NCBI GenBank assembly: GCA_019308925.1
Contig: JAFDHG010000010.1
Location: 1 to 43,058 of the forward strand
Origin: Deltaproteobacteria bacterium
Lineage (GTDB): Bacteria > Desulfobacterota > B13-G15 > RBG-16-54-18
DNA: 43,058 bases
Direction of reading: 5' to 3'
Both the position numbers and the translations under genes were made by a program. The notes under the pieces are model-generated. The model was given only the letters and a program-made list of their open reading frames with translations. It had not been told where the DNA came from and ran no database searches. Position 1 is the stretch's first letter. Every line of letters starts with the position of its first letter. This document shows positions 16,867 to 26,568 of the stretch, piece after piece.

Positions 16867-18429
16867 ATGGGCGAGGAATTTCTCCTCCAGGTCAAAAATG
16901 TTAGTAAGTCATTTGGGGGCGTTAAAGCAATAAAGGATGTAAGCTTTGCATTGTCCAAAGGCGAGATTCTTGGGGTCATCGGTCCCAACGGCTCTGGAAA
17001 GACAACGCTGGTGAATCTCATTACTGGTTTTGTAAAACCTGATTCAGGGGAGGTTTTCTTCAGAGGCAAAAAGATTACGGGCTTACAACCACATAAAATT
17101 GCTAACGTTGGGGTTACAAGAACGTTCCAAGTAATGAGACCATATCATAGCTTGTCCGCATTCAAAAACCTCGTTGTCCCTTTAAACTCACCGCGAGTTC
17201 GTGGAACTAAGGAGGGAAAGCTTGGAGACACAGATACAGTGGCTATAGATGTTTTAGAAGAAGTTGGTTTTGAACGCGATGCCCGTGTTCCATATAAAAT
17301 TGCCGCATCTTTACCGCTTGGGTACCTTAAGCGTCTTGAACTTGCCAGGTGTATCGCGCTAAAGCCTGAGATAATAATATGTGATGAAATCTTTTCAGGT
17401 TTAAGCATGAGTGAGATAGCTAGTATGTTACCTCTCATAGAGAGGTTACAGATGGATGGCATTACATTACTTATGATAGAGCATAGATTGAGGGAACTAT
17501 TCAGGCTGGTCAATAGGGTAATTGTAATGAATTTTGGTGAAAAACTTGCCGAAGGTGTCCCAGAAGAGGTAATGGAGAAACAAGAGGTTAGGGAGGCTTA
17601 CCTGGGAGCAGGTCCCAGAAGGGGTCATCGAGAACTAAGAAGGCAGGAAGGATTACCTAAGAGCAGAGGTACTGAACCGATATCGTTAGAAGTTAAGGAT
17701 CTTATGGTATTTTATGAAAATGCGATAGCCATAAATAATGTTAATATAAGGTGTCGCAAGGGGGAAATCACAGGGGCATTTGGAGCTAACAGTGCCGGTA
17801 AATCCACGTTGATGTATACCATTTCAGGAATAATACTAGACATAAAGAGAAAAGAAGAAATGAAAGGGGGAGAAAGGATAACAGTACTTGGAAACATAGA
17901 ATATGATGGGTTGGATATCACCAATATGATGCCTAGCGAAAGGGCTGAGAGAGGGATTATTCTTTGTCCGGAAAGACGCAGGATCTTTCCAGAAAGCAGT
18001 GTATTAGAAAATTTGAAGATTGGCGGCCGTTTAGCTACAAGAGCTCAAGCCAAGAAAACACTTGATTTCGTTTTTACCATCTTTCCGGCCCTAAAGGGAC
18101 TGAGAAAGAGAGAGGGAGGGTTTCTCAGTGGTGGTGAACAGCAGATGCTTGCCATCGGGAGGGCCTTGATGGCCCAGCCGAAGTTGCTCCTATTGGACGA
18201 ACCTCTACTCGGGTTAAGCCCAAAAATAGAGGAAACGCTTGTTCAAGCAGTCGAAGAGATCAATAAGCAAATGGGAATTACGATATTGATCGCGGAGCAA
18301 TATGCCAGGCCAATCTTGCCTATTATAGATTACGGCTATGTGCTGGAAAATGGGGGGGCTGTTTTGGAAGGTACTTCTCAGGAATTGATGGACAATCCGG
18401 ATGTAAAATCCGCTTACTTTGGAGTTTAA
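16867..18429 (+). CDS. fused LivG-LivF ABC transporter ATPase
   Basis: 520 residues in one chain contain both ATPases usually encoded by livG and livF. Domain 1 has Walker A GPNGSGKTT (about 39), a degenerate signature PLGYLKRLELAR (about 149) in place of LSxGxxR, and an unusual Walker B IIICDEIFSGL instead of LLLDEPxxGL. Domain 2, after a basic linker (GHRELRRQEGLPKSRG), has Walker A GANSAGKST (about 306), signature LSGGEQQMLAIGRAL and a canonical LLLLDEPLLGL. The ATG at 16867 behind AGAGGT is preferred to the in-frame TTG at 16849. The open question is whether site 1 is catalytically weak. It is the last gene of the liv operon. Confidence 0.92.
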   Translation: MGEEFLLQVKNVSKSFGGVKAIKDVSFALSKGEILGVIGPNGSGKTTLVNLITGFVKPDSGEVFFRGKKITGLQPHKIANVGVTRTFQVMRPYHSLSAFKNLVVPLNSPRVRGTKEGKLGDTDTVAIDVLEEVGFERDARVPYKIAASLPLGYLKRLELARCIALKPEIIICDEIFSGLSMSEIASMLPLIERLQMDGITLLMIEHRLRELFRLVNRVIVMNFGEKLAEGVPEEVMEKQEVREAYLGAGPRRGHRELRRQEGLPKSRGTEPISLEVKDLMVFYENAIAINNVNIRCRKGEITGAFGANSAGKSTLMYTISGIILDIKRKEEMKGGERITVLGNIEYDGLDITNMMPSERAERGIILCPERRRIFPESSVLENLKIGGRLATRAQAKKTLDFVFTIFPALKGLRKREGGFLSGGEQQMLAIGRALMAQPKLLLLDEPLLGLSPKIEETLVQAVEEINKQMGITILIAEQYARPILPIIDYGYVLENGGAVLEGTSQELMDNPDVKSAYFGV

Positions 18430-18462
18430 TTTATAGACCTTACAGAAATACAATAAATCCGT

Positions 18463-20118
18463 TTACACCTTAATTGATTTCTTTCCCTTCGTTAACCGTC
18501 TTCGCTCCTCATCCCTTATCTCTCGCCTCAAGAGCTTCCCTACCTTGGATTTTGGAAGCATATCTCTAAATTCTATATACTGTGGAATCTTATAAGGAGC
18601 TAGTTTTTCCCGGCACCATTTAGTCAACTCAGCCCCGCTTACACCCCTCGCATCTTCCTTAAGCACTACTATTGCCTTGATACGTTCTCCTACCTTGGAA
18701 TCGGGAATACCCACCACGCATGCACCTATTACAGTGGGGTGATCTTGCAATACCGATTCGATTTCGGAACAGGAAACCCTATATCCCTTATACTTTATGA
18801 CATCTGCACTTCTATCGACATAGTATAGTTGCCCATCACTCCCCATTCGGACATAATCATTCATACGGTACCAGATTTTACCATCGATCTTCACATATGA
18901 AACAGCAGTCTCTTCTGGCTTATTCCAGTAACTCTTTGAGATATATTCAGAAGTAACCAACAATTCCCCAGACGTGCCAGGAGGAACTTCTTCCAGACTT
19001 TCCGGGTCTACAATCTTGATCTCCCTGGATGGTAGCGGAAGCCCAATGCTCCCCGGAGTAGGCTCCCTGTCCAGAGGGCTCATCGCGGTAAAACCTACCT
19101 CGGTTGAACCGTATACTTGGTGTATTGGCACAGCAAACCTTTTTTTCCACCTGTTAAATACCTCGAGGGGAAGGACATCACCACCGCTCCAGCAGTATCT
19201 CAGTGAGCTTAAATCATAAAAGTCTAACCTATCATTTTCCAAGATCATACGGTAAAGGGTTGGTGCGCCCAAAAATAGAGTCCCTTTGTATACCTGTACC
19301 GCATCTAAAATGCTATCCACTTGAGGTATGGGCATCAATACAGCAGTATTCCCTTTAGTTAAAACCATTCCCAAAATGATCCCCTGGGCCATCTGGTGGA
19401 AAAGAGGATTCACCATGATGAATACATCATCTCCCTCTGAAATATAGTCCTTACCTGCTGCACGAATCTCATCAACGAAGGATACCATACCTGTATGGGT
19501 AGACATGCAGCCCTTAGGGAAGCCGGTAGTCCCTCCTGTGTATAATATGTAGCTGAGTTGAGTTCTTGGGTTGATGTTAATCTTTGGTGGCTGAGGTGGA
19601 TATTTACGAATTAAGTCTTTGAAGAAATATATATTTTCACCTCGCTCAGTAATACCATCTGGTATTTTGTCAAACAAGATCCCGATGATACGCTTATACA
19701 TAGGGAGTAGATCCACATAGTTTGTAATGATAGCCCTCTTTAGGCATGTTCCTGGAAAGACCTCTTTGATATATCTAAAATTCGTGTCCTGGCATAAGAC
19801 AGTCTCGGCCCCAGCATCGTTGATGAGGTATCTTATCTCATAGGGTGTGTAAATAGGAGAGACCGGAACCGGTACAGCCCCAACCTGCTGAGCTCCGAAA
19901 TATCCTATAAGGAACTGCGGGCAATTTGGAATATAAATCATAACCTTATCATTATCCCTGACGCCTAACTCATATAAAGCAGTTGCAAATCTATCAATGA
20001 GTTCTCTCATTCTCATATAAGAGAACTTTTCACCAAGATATATTATCGCTGGCTTGTCGGAAAATTTCTCACATGCCCGATCAAATGCACTAATTACGAG
20101 TTCATCATATGCTCCCAT
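18463..20118 (-). CDS. AMP-forming acyl-CoA synthetase / CoA ligase
   Basis: 551 residues, ANL superfamily. It converts a carboxylic acid, ATP and CoA to acyl-CoA via an acyl-AMP. Motifs are complete: P-loop YTGGTTGFPKG (about 196-206), YGSTEVGFTAMSP (the adenine-binding region), YYVDRSADVIKYKGYRVS at the hinge (catalytic Asp/Arg), and PKSKVGKLLRRE with the C-terminal catalytic lysine. The substrate is not determined by these motifs. It is transcribed toward the Liv operon, with stops 33 bases apart. Import of an organic acid by the Liv system and its activation by this ligase is a reasonable inference, but the two are not one operon. The start ATG at 20118 follows AAGGAGG. Confidence 0.92.
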   Translation of the reverse strand: MGAYDELVISAFDRACEKFSDKPAIIYLGEKFSYMRMRELIDRFATALYELGVRDNDKVMIYIPNCPQFLIGYFGAQQVGAVPVPVSPIYTPYEIRYLINDAGAETVLCQDTNFRYIKEVFPGTCLKRAIITNYVDLLPMYKRIIGILFDKIPDGITERGENIYFFKDLIRKYPPQPPKININPRTQLSYILYTGGTTGFPKGCMSTHTGMVSFVDEIRAAGKDYISEGDDVFIMVNPLFHQMAQGIILGMVLTKGNTAVLMPIPQVDSILDAVQVYKGTLFLGAPTLYRMILENDRLDFYDLSSLRYCWSGGDVLPLEVFNRWKKRFAVPIHQVYGSTEVGFTAMSPLDREPTPGSIGLPLPSREIKIVDPESLEEVPPGTSGELLVTSEYISKSYWNKPEETAVSYVKIDGKIWYRMNDYVRMGSDGQLYYVDRSADVIKYKGYRVSCSEIESVLQDHPTVIGACVVGIPDSKVGERIKAIVVLKEDARGVSGAELTKWCREKLAPYKIPQYIEFRDMLPKSKVGKLLRREIRDEERRRLTKGKKSIKV

Positions 20119-20404
20119 GATACCTCCTTATTGCATTGGCTCAATAACTTTTCCCAGGCAACAACCTCTTGAGAGAAACTTCACCATGCCGGTACAAGGA
20201 AATGGTTGATGGTAGCTCATCAAGGTTCCTTTATTAATACTAGGTTACAATTCTTAATTTGAAAGCAGTCCTCTGTGCACACCAATTATAGGTACTTCAT
20301 GGAGTACTGTCAACAATTATGCATCCTTACCTCTTTCTTCTTTACTTCCCCTTAATTTTGTCTTACAATAATTTTAGAAAGTAAGAAAAAAGGGAGTGGG
20401 CTAT

Positions 20405-20632
20405 ATGGAAACGAGAGTAACCACCAAGGGGCAAATAGTGATACCTGCTGCACTGAGAAGGAGGCTGAAGATCCAAAAGGGTACGATATTTTCCGTTTCT
20501 GAGCGCGATGGCAAAATCATCCTTGAACCGATCTTTGATGATCCTATCAAGGCGGGTCGGGGTATGCTTTTGACTAGGGGAAAGGTCTTGAGACGGCTTA
20601 TTGAGGATAGAAAGGCGGAGTCAGAGAGGTGA
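20405..20632 (+). CDS. AbrB/SpoVT-type antitoxin (VapB-like)
   Basis: 75 residues beginning METRVTTKGQIVIPAALRRRLKI, the swapped-hairpin AbrB DNA-binding fold at the N-terminus, with a C-terminal helix (KVLRRLIEDRKAE) expected to bind the toxin. The ATG at 20405 is preceded by AGGGAG; an in-frame GTG lies nine bases earlier. Its stop overlaps the toxin start in a GTGA, so they are translationally coupled. In such pairs the antitoxin (or complex) represses its own promoter. Confidence 0.88.
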   Translation: METRVTTKGQIVIPAALRRRLKIQKGTIFSVSERDGKIILEPIFDDPIKAGRGMLLTRGKVLRRLIEDRKAESER

Positions 20633-21030
20633 AGGATTATGTCTTTGACAGTTTTGCGATAATTGCATTCTTTGAGGATGAGCCAGGGGCTGATGAGGTG
20701 GAGAATGTGCTGAGGGAGTTGTATGAAAAGAAGGCCAGGGGCTGGATGAGCGTCATCAATTGGGGCGAGGTCTACTACAGTACATATCGTGAGCAAGGGC
20801 CTGATGCGGCCGAGGCGGTGGTGTTCCAATTAGCCAAGTACCCGATCACACTGGTGGACGCAGATAAGGGCCTGACTCGTGAGGCTGCTGAGTTCAAAGG
20901 AAAGTACCCCATTGCCTATGCCGACTGTTTCGCCCTTGCACTGGTAAAGAGGAAAAGGGCCGAACTTCTTACTGGTGATCCTGTTTTTGGTAAGATTCGG
21001 GAAGACATAAAGCTCCGCTGGATCGTTTAA
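20629..21030 (+). CDS. vapC: PIN-domain ribonuclease toxin (VapC-like)
   Basis: 133 residues starting with GTG at 20629. The PIN acidic residues are visible: Asp in YVFDSFAIIAFFEDEPG (residue 7), Glu in INWGEVYY (about 46), Asp in PIAYADCFALAL (about 100) and Asp in LLTGDPVF (about 118). This is a complete Mg-dependent nuclease active site. VapC toxins cut specific RNAs, often tRNA; the target here is unknown. The pair lies between the acyl-CoA ligase and serS, just outside the obvious accessory region, so it may be a small independent acquisition. Confidence 0.9.
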   Translation: MKDYVFDSFAIIAFFEDEPGADEVENVLRELYEKKARGWMSVINWGEVYYSTYREQGPDAAEAVVFQLAKYPITLVDADKGLTREAAEFKGKYPIAYADCFALALVKRKRAELLTGDPVFGKIREDIKLRWIV

Positions 21031-21132
21031 CCCCGCAGAGGGATATCTCTCAAGTTGGGTCTTACCATTTTGACTTTCGGTTGATTTCGTTTTACCCTAT
21101 TATCGCTTGAGGAAGGTCAGAGGAGAGGATAA

Positions 21133-22416
<1,284 letters not shown>

Positions 22417-22503
22417 AATAAGTGAAATGGTTTGAGGAGTGGGTCAATCCCGTTTTAGAGTTTGAAAGAAAGAGCTAAAAGCTCAGGGCTAAGAGCAAAA
22501 AGT

Positions 22504-22522
22504 ATCCCGCCATAGGCGGGAT
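22504..22522. repeat. hairpin upstream of tRNA-Ser(UGA)
   Basis: ATCCCGCC, ATA, GGCGGGAT: a perfect 8-bp stem four bases before the tRNA. Related hairpins precede tRNA-Ser(GCU) (22811-22830) and tRNA-Ser(GGA) (28682-28700). It may be a processing or leader element. Confidence 0.5.
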
Positions 22523-22525
22523 CCC

Positions 22526-22614
22526 GGAGGGATGGCCGAGTGGTTTAAGGCGGCGGTCTTGAAAACCGCTTCCCCCAAAAGGGGACGGGGGTTCGAATCC
22601 CTCTCCCTCCGCCA
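22526..22614 (+). tRNA. tRNA-Ser(UGA)
   Basis: The acceptor arm GGAGGGA pairs with TCCCTCC, with encoded CCA. The anticodon loop CTTGAAA gives anticodon TGA, and the T loop GTTCGAATC is standard. It has the long variable arm typical of tRNA-Ser (CCCC-AAAA-GGGG). It lies downstream of serS. Confidence 0.95.
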
Positions 22615-22615
22615 G

Positions 22616-22636
22616 AAAATTTGCTTTGCAAATTTT
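22616..22636 (+). repeat. A/T-rich hairpin after tRNA-Ser(UGA)
   Basis: AAAATTTGC, TTT, GCAAATTTT, starting one base after the CCA. Hairpins in the same place follow the CGA and GGA tRNAs with different but still complementary stem bases. A related tail containing GCTTATAGCGATGA follows each one. It may act as terminator or 3'-end processing signal. Confidence 0.55.
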
Positions 22637-22810
22637 ACGAGTTGCTTATAGCGATGAACTTGTAGCAGTTTGACTTAGTAGTACTTTAGGGGTATCATGA
22701 TAAAGATTTAAGCCAGAACGTTGCAGAATGGGCATACGCCCTGGTTGCAGCAAGTGGCATCTTTACGAAACAAGCTGTAAGAAGAAAGCTACCTGCTAGA
22801 GGCTAAGGGT

Positions 22811-22830
22811 ATCTCCGCAGTTGCGGGGAT
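22811..22830. repeat. hairpin upstream of tRNA-Ser(GCU)
   Basis: ATCTCCGC, AGTT, GCGGGGAT, an 8-bp stem with one T-G wobble, three bases before the tRNA. It is similar in size and place to 22504-22522. Confidence 0.45.
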
Positions 22831-22833
22831 CGC

Positions 22834-22927
22834 GGAGAGATGGCCGAGTTAGGCTGAAGGCGCTCGCCTGCTAAGCGAGTATCCCGGGAAACCGGGATCG
22901 AGGGTTCGAATCCCTCTCTCTCCGCCA
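22834..22927 (+). tRNA. tRNA-Ser(GCU)
   Basis: The acceptor GGAGAGA pairs with TCTCTCC, with encoded CCA. The anticodon loop CTGCTAA gives GCT. The long variable arm is TCCCGG-GAAA-CCGGGA. A T-run follows the CCA, and the GalU-like gene begins 20 bases later. This gene lacks the A/T-rich hairpin found after the other three tRNA-Ser genes. Confidence 0.95.
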
Positions 22928-22946
22928 TTTTTTTGTCTTTAGGGAG

Positions 22947-23759
22947 ATGGAAAAGATCAGAAAAGGGATTATCCCCGCTGCAGGCATGGGGACCAGGATG
23001 CATTCCCTGGCGAGGGGGCAGATCAAGGAGATGCTCCTCATAGGGGGGAAACCGATGATCTCATATGCCGTCTGTGAGGCCGTCCTCTCTGGTTTGGAAG
23101 AACTATATATCGTGGTAAATGAACGAAAGGAATCCCTGCGCCGCTACCTCGAATCAGAGCAGTTACAGAAGGACTTACAAGCAGAGGGATGGAAGGGGAG
23201 GACTTTTTCTTTAAGGTTGACTTTTATAGATCAGCCGGCCCCCTTGGGGTCAGGTGAGGCCATATACAGGGTAAGGGAACTGGTAGGGGAGGAGCCCTTT
23301 GCCTTGATGATGCCGGACTTCATCTTCTTTGGCCGCACCCCTGCCTTGGACCAGATGATCCCTCTCTATCAGCGGTTTGAACTGGACACGATAGGGGTCC
23401 TCTCTCTGGGGGCAAGGGAGGCAAAGGGGTTCGGAAATGTCGGGATCATTGAGAAGAGAGAACGGAAGCCAGGGGTCGTGGAGGTCCGTGGCCTCTCGGG
23501 TAAACATCCAGGTGCTTTGATCCTCAAAGAAGATAAGAAGATCCTTAAGGGGGTTGGGAGGTGGATCCTCGGTCCTCACTTCTTCTCCTATCTGGAGAGG
23601 ACCAAAGGCTGGGAGGAAGAATGGGATGACACCCCTGCGCTGCAGATGATCTGTGAGGAAAGGGAGGTAATGGGAAAGGTCTTGGAGGGGAGGGGTTTCG
23701 ATGTGGGCAACCCCGTTGGTTACCGCGCAGCCCAGCGCTTTGCAGCAGGAGGGTCTTGA
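22947..23759 (+). CDS. GalU-like sugar nucleotidyltransferase
   Basis: 270 residues, nucleotidyltransferase family similar to UTP--glucose-1-phosphate uridylyltransferase. It has GIIPAAGMGTRMHSLARGQIKEML (nucleotide-binding GxGTR and the PKEML-like lysine region, about residues 7-30), GKPMISYAVCEAVLSG, APLGSGEAIYRV (GalU: xLGHAxAV, here GSG) and LMMPDFIF in place of the LPDD motif. These deviations make the exact sugar and nucleotide uncertain. The ATG at 22947 directly abuts AGGGAG and follows tRNA-Ser(GCU) by 20 bases, so read-through transcription from the tRNA is possible. Confidence 0.8.
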   Translation: MEKIRKGIIPAAGMGTRMHSLARGQIKEMLLIGGKPMISYAVCEAVLSGLEELYIVVNERKESLRRYLESEQLQKDLQAEGWKGRTFSLRLTFIDQPAPLGSGEAIYRVRELVGEEPFALMMPDFIFFGRTPALDQMIPLYQRFELDTIGVLSLGAREAKGFGNVGIIEKRERKPGVVEVRGLSGKHPGALILKEDKKILKGVGRWILGPHFFSYLERTKGWEEEWDDTPALQMICEEREVMGKVLEGRGFDVGNPVGYRAAQRFAAGGS

Positions 23760-23863
23760 CGCTGAAGTTTAAAGATGTTATTTAGAAAATAATCTTACTC
23801 GAATCCTTCTCCTCCCCTGGGGGGAGGGGATAAAGGGGAGGGGGAAATTAATTTTCAAAAAAA

Positions 23864-23940
<77 letters not shown>

Positions 23941-24014
23941 GTGATTTCAAGGGGTTAGCCAATTGAGCCTAATCCCATTTTTACTATTTGCTACCATTTT
24001 GCTACCATCTCAAA

Positions 24015-24409
24015 TTACCTTAGCCTTTTAAAGTTTAATGCGTATTTCCTGTTATCTCTGCTTCCCTCATATAGTTCTACATGACTTAGGTTATCCCTTA
24101 AACATTGAGTAATCTGTTTACGTTTTCGTTCTTCAATTTTACAACCTAGGTATATAGCTTCTATTTCCTGAGGCAAAAAGTCAAAAAATTCAAATAGCTT
24201 TCCATTATCTTCTTTTTTGCTACCAATACATCGCCATTCCTTTTCATATGCCCAGTGATCACTTTTAGTGCTCGCAAAACGAGGAAATAATTTGCTAGTA
24301 TCTATTCGCTGTTGTCCCGTTATATGTTTAATCCAATCATCCATGCTAGCGATAACTGGAACACGAGTTTGATATTTGATTGGTACCGCTGCACACAGAG
24401 AAATATAAA
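24015..24409 (-). pseudogene. DUF2971-family protein, 3' remnant
   Basis: The frame encodes HWAYEKEWRCIGSK...FFDFLPQEIEAIYLGCKI, the C-terminal signature of DUF2971 proteins, which often occur in mobile and defence regions. An internal ATG at 24344 would give 109 residues, but the frame is open upstream (CAAVPIKYQTRVPVIAS) to the end of the transposon at 24410. The N-terminal half is missing and not found beyond the transposon. It is probably a gene cut by the transposon or by deletion. Confidence 0.6.
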
Positions 24410-25418
24410 GTGTCAGGTCTACACTATTGACTCCAATAATTGCTTGAGCTTCAACACCTCCTTGGATAGCTTCTCGTCTGCCTTCAGGATCTCCTCAAAT
24501 CGTCGCGTGTTTTGGCTCACGCCTGAGGGACTGATCCCACCAAAAAACCCCCCGATTTCCCCCAAAGACCTCCCACTCAACCGATGACAGAGATACATCG
24601 CTGCCCTTCTCGCCTCAACCGCCCCCTTGCCAAATCTTTTCTCGCACTCCCTTAAAATGGAGGTACAATCTGGCCGCAAAGAAAGCTTCCCCAAAGCTGG
24701 AACATCACGATGGGAGGCCACCTTGCCAATCCATCTCTCCCTCACCCACGCCACAAACTCCTCAGAGCCCAAAAGGGTCGATGCGATCACCTTCTTTAGG
24801 GGATTCCCCACTTCCTCTCCCATTCCTTCCCTCACGTAATCCCGATACATCCTCCGAGCTCGCCTCTCATCCGAACTGAGCTGAGTCAATATGAAATCAA
24901 CCCGCAGCCACCCCCACCTCTTTCCCTTGCCTACGTAATCTATATAACTGCTCCAAGGGTACTGCGAGGGATTATCCACTAAATGCGCCCTGAGCGGATT
25001 TAAATGAATGTAACGCGACAGTTCCCAGGCGTAGCTATCCCTTTCAACCAAAATAGCCCGGTACCGCCCCTGAAAAAGGTGGCCCACCCTCCCTGTATTT
25101 CGGTTGAAATAGTTGGTGTAACTGGTGTTCAAATGGTGAAGGATGACGTGGAGATTGCCCCTCGGGGTCTCCAGGAGGAGATGGTAGTGATTGGGCATAA
25201 GACAGAAGCAGTGAATCTGAGCCCCATATCTCTCGGTCGCTGATTCCAAGTAACCTGTAAATCTCTCATAATCCTCCTTTGCCAAAAAGATGGGCCTTCG
25301 TTCATTACCCCGGGAGGTGACATGGTAAAAAGCGCCAGGATACTCAATCCTCAATGGCCTTCCCATGAAGATTTTATATCAAATCAGATAGGTTTTGTCA
25401 ATAGTGTAGGTCTGACAC
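24410..25418 (-). mobile_element. REP-associated (Y1/RAYT-type) transposon unit with inverted ends
   Basis: About 1.0 kb bounded by 22-base inverted ends at 24410-24431 and 25397-25418 that differ at two positions. The left end starts GTGTCAGGTC and the right end (reverse complement) starts GTGTCAGACC; both then read TACACTATTGAC. Each end can fold as GTGT/ACAC around a 7-base loop, a REP-like hairpin. The left end covers the transposase stop codon. It inserted next to the DUF2971 remnant. Confidence 0.75.
24419..25366 (-). CDS. REP-associated tyrosine transposase (Y1 / IS200-like domain)
   Basis: 315 residues. The N-terminal Y1 domain begins MGRPLRIEYPGAFYHVTSRGNER and has the metal-binding HUH motif in LMPNHYHLLLE (about residues 57-67). 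The probable catalytic tyrosine is in ELSRYIHLNPLRAHLV (about residue 124), preceded by GHLFQGRYRAILVE. The C-terminal part (LSLRPDCTSILRE, LCHRLSGRSLGEIGGFFGGISPSGVSQ) is a helix-turn-helix like that of DnaA domain IV, common in this group. The gene is intact, so the element may still be active. Confidence 0.92.
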   Translation of the reverse strand: MGRPLRIEYPGAFYHVTSRGNERRPIFLAKEDYERFTGYLESATERYGAQIHCFCLMPNHYHLLLETPRGNLHVILHHLNTSYTNYFNRNTGRVGHLFQGRYRAILVERDSYAWELSRYIHLNPLRAHLVDNPSQYPWSSYIDYVGKGKRWGWLRVDFILTQLSSDERRARRMYRDYVREGMGEEVGNPLKKVIASTLLGSEEFVAWVRERWIGKVASHRDVPALGKLSLRPDCTSILRECEKRFGKGAVEARRAAMYLCHRLSGRSLGEIGGFFGGISPSGVSQNTRRFEEILKADEKLSKEVLKLKQLLESIV

Positions 25419-25517
25419 CACTGACACTCTACGAACTACCTAAAAGTGCTAATTGATGCTCAGGGTGGCCATTTTTGTCACCCAAAACAGACCCCCCCCA
25501 ACTGGCTTGCAGCCCCC

Positions 25518-25727
25518 CTATTCACGGTATTCAACGGTATTCATTAGGTGGCCGTAGATATCCATTGTCACATTTATACTGCTGTGGCTCAAGTGACTTT
25601 GAATGTACTTGGGATGCTCCCCTTGAGCGATAAGCAGGTTTGCATAGGTATGTCTCAGGTGGTGGAATTGAATCTTCGGTAACTTTGTCCTTCTCAATGC
25701 GCGGGGCCCTCCGCTAGCCCCCCACAT
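25518..25727 (-). pseudogene. tyrosine-recombinase integrase, C-terminal fragment
   Basis: Only the last 60 or so residues remain. They include FHHLRHTYANLLIAQGE (the HxxR box), IQSHLSHSSINVTMD (the second His region) and DIYGHLM with the nucleophilic tyrosine. The first catalytic arginine and the DNA-binding arm domain are absent; the apparent N-terminus (MWGASGGPRALRRTK) is not family-like. Its orientation, with the C-terminus facing tRNA-Arg(ACG), suits an integrase of an element inserted at that tRNA. Confidence 0.75.
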
Positions 25728-25748
25728 TCAGTGATTACGGCTTGCTAA

Positions 25749-26567
25749 TTATATCTCCGTCAATTCTGCCGAATTGGTATACGGAATAAGTTCTCCCGAG
25801 GTCTTTCTCTCCCAAACTATTTCATTGTGAGTGGCTTGATATACCATGCTCTTTTTAGGAAAGGTTTTTGCAATTCTAGTGATAATCCTTTTTTCTTCAA
25901 CTGTAAGTGGTTCAGCCATTGTCTCGTCAGCATTCTTTATCTCATCAATCAGGTCTCGATAGTTATTAAGCTGTGGACCCCACGGGAGCCGGGCATAAGT
26001 AGAGCCGGTCATACTTTCCCCTAGCTCCCGAAAAGCCACCATATCTGCATACCACAAATACTTTGCTGCGTAGAGCATCCTGTCGTTCTTTACCAAAAGC
26101 CTTTTTCCCAGGATAGACTCAAATTGCCTCAAGACGAGTTTTATTCTTGGTATTGATAATACTCGGTTACCTGTATAAATATCTCCAACTGTCTGACCCT
26201 GGAGGGCTGTACGCAGGGCCTTGTCCATAGATTTGCTTTGGATCAGCCCCCCTTCCCACCTCTTTATGCTAGCGATACCAACACTCATCCGCCTTGCAAG
26301 ATCGTCTTGGGTTAAGCCCAGTTTTTTTCTACGTTCCCGTATTTCCTTGCCTGTCAGCAGACCAACCATTTTACGGTAGGCATCTGAAATCGCTCTCTGA
26401 GTGGCAGCCGCCTGGTCGATTGTACCCACCTCTATGCCGCAAACCAGGCATACGTAATATTCTGCTTGAAAAGTTATATCAACACCACGAAACGTTATAC
26501 TTTTATCCAATTTCTTAATCTGCATTGCCCCGTGGCCATTTGGGCAGTTCATAGCATTTTTCGTCAT
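25749..26567 (-). CDS. antitoxin with YgiT/MqsA zinc finger, XRE helix-turn-helix and Panacea (DUF4065) domain
   Basis: 272 residues from the ATG at 26567. The N-terminal MqsA-like zinc region has CPNGHG and YYVCLVCGIEV. The HTH is at about 75-125 (GKEIRERRKKLGLTQDDLARRMSVGIASIKRWE), the same order as MqsA. The C-terminal Panacea/SocA-like domain covers about 165-272 (RMLYAAKYLWYADMVAF, YARLPWGPQLNNY). Panacea is established as a versatile toxin-neutralising domain. The preferred ATG lies one base after the stop of the upstream toxin-like gene and has GAGAGGGA; an upstream in-frame ATG at 26618 would overlap that gene. The likely role is to neutralise that protein and repress the operon. Confidence 0.85.
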   Translation of the reverse strand: MTKNAMNCPNGHGAMQIKKLDKSITFRGVDITFQAEYYVCLVCGIEVGTIDQAAATQRAISDAYRKMVGLLTGKEIRERRKKLGLTQDDLARRMSVGIASIKRWEGGLIQSKSMDKALRTALQGQTVGDIYTGNRVLSIPRIKLVLRQFESILGKRLLVKNDRMLYAAKYLWYADMVAFRELGESMTGSTYARLPWGPQLNNYRDLIDEIKNADETMAEPLTVEEKRIITRIAKTFPKKSMVYQATHNEIVWERKTSGELIPYTNSAELTEI

Positions 26568-26568
26568 T

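Noticed and set aside
22803-23003. Minus-strand ORF reading AEREGFEPSIPVSRDTRL...
   Set aside because: It is the antisense of tRNA-Ser(GCU); such 'GFEPSIPVSR' frames are a known artefact over tRNA-Ser genes.
23810-23850. C-rich/G-rich hairpin before tRNA-Arg considered as an attachment site
   Set aside because: It does not resemble the tRNA 3' end and no second copy is seen; more likely a terminator of the GalU-like gene.
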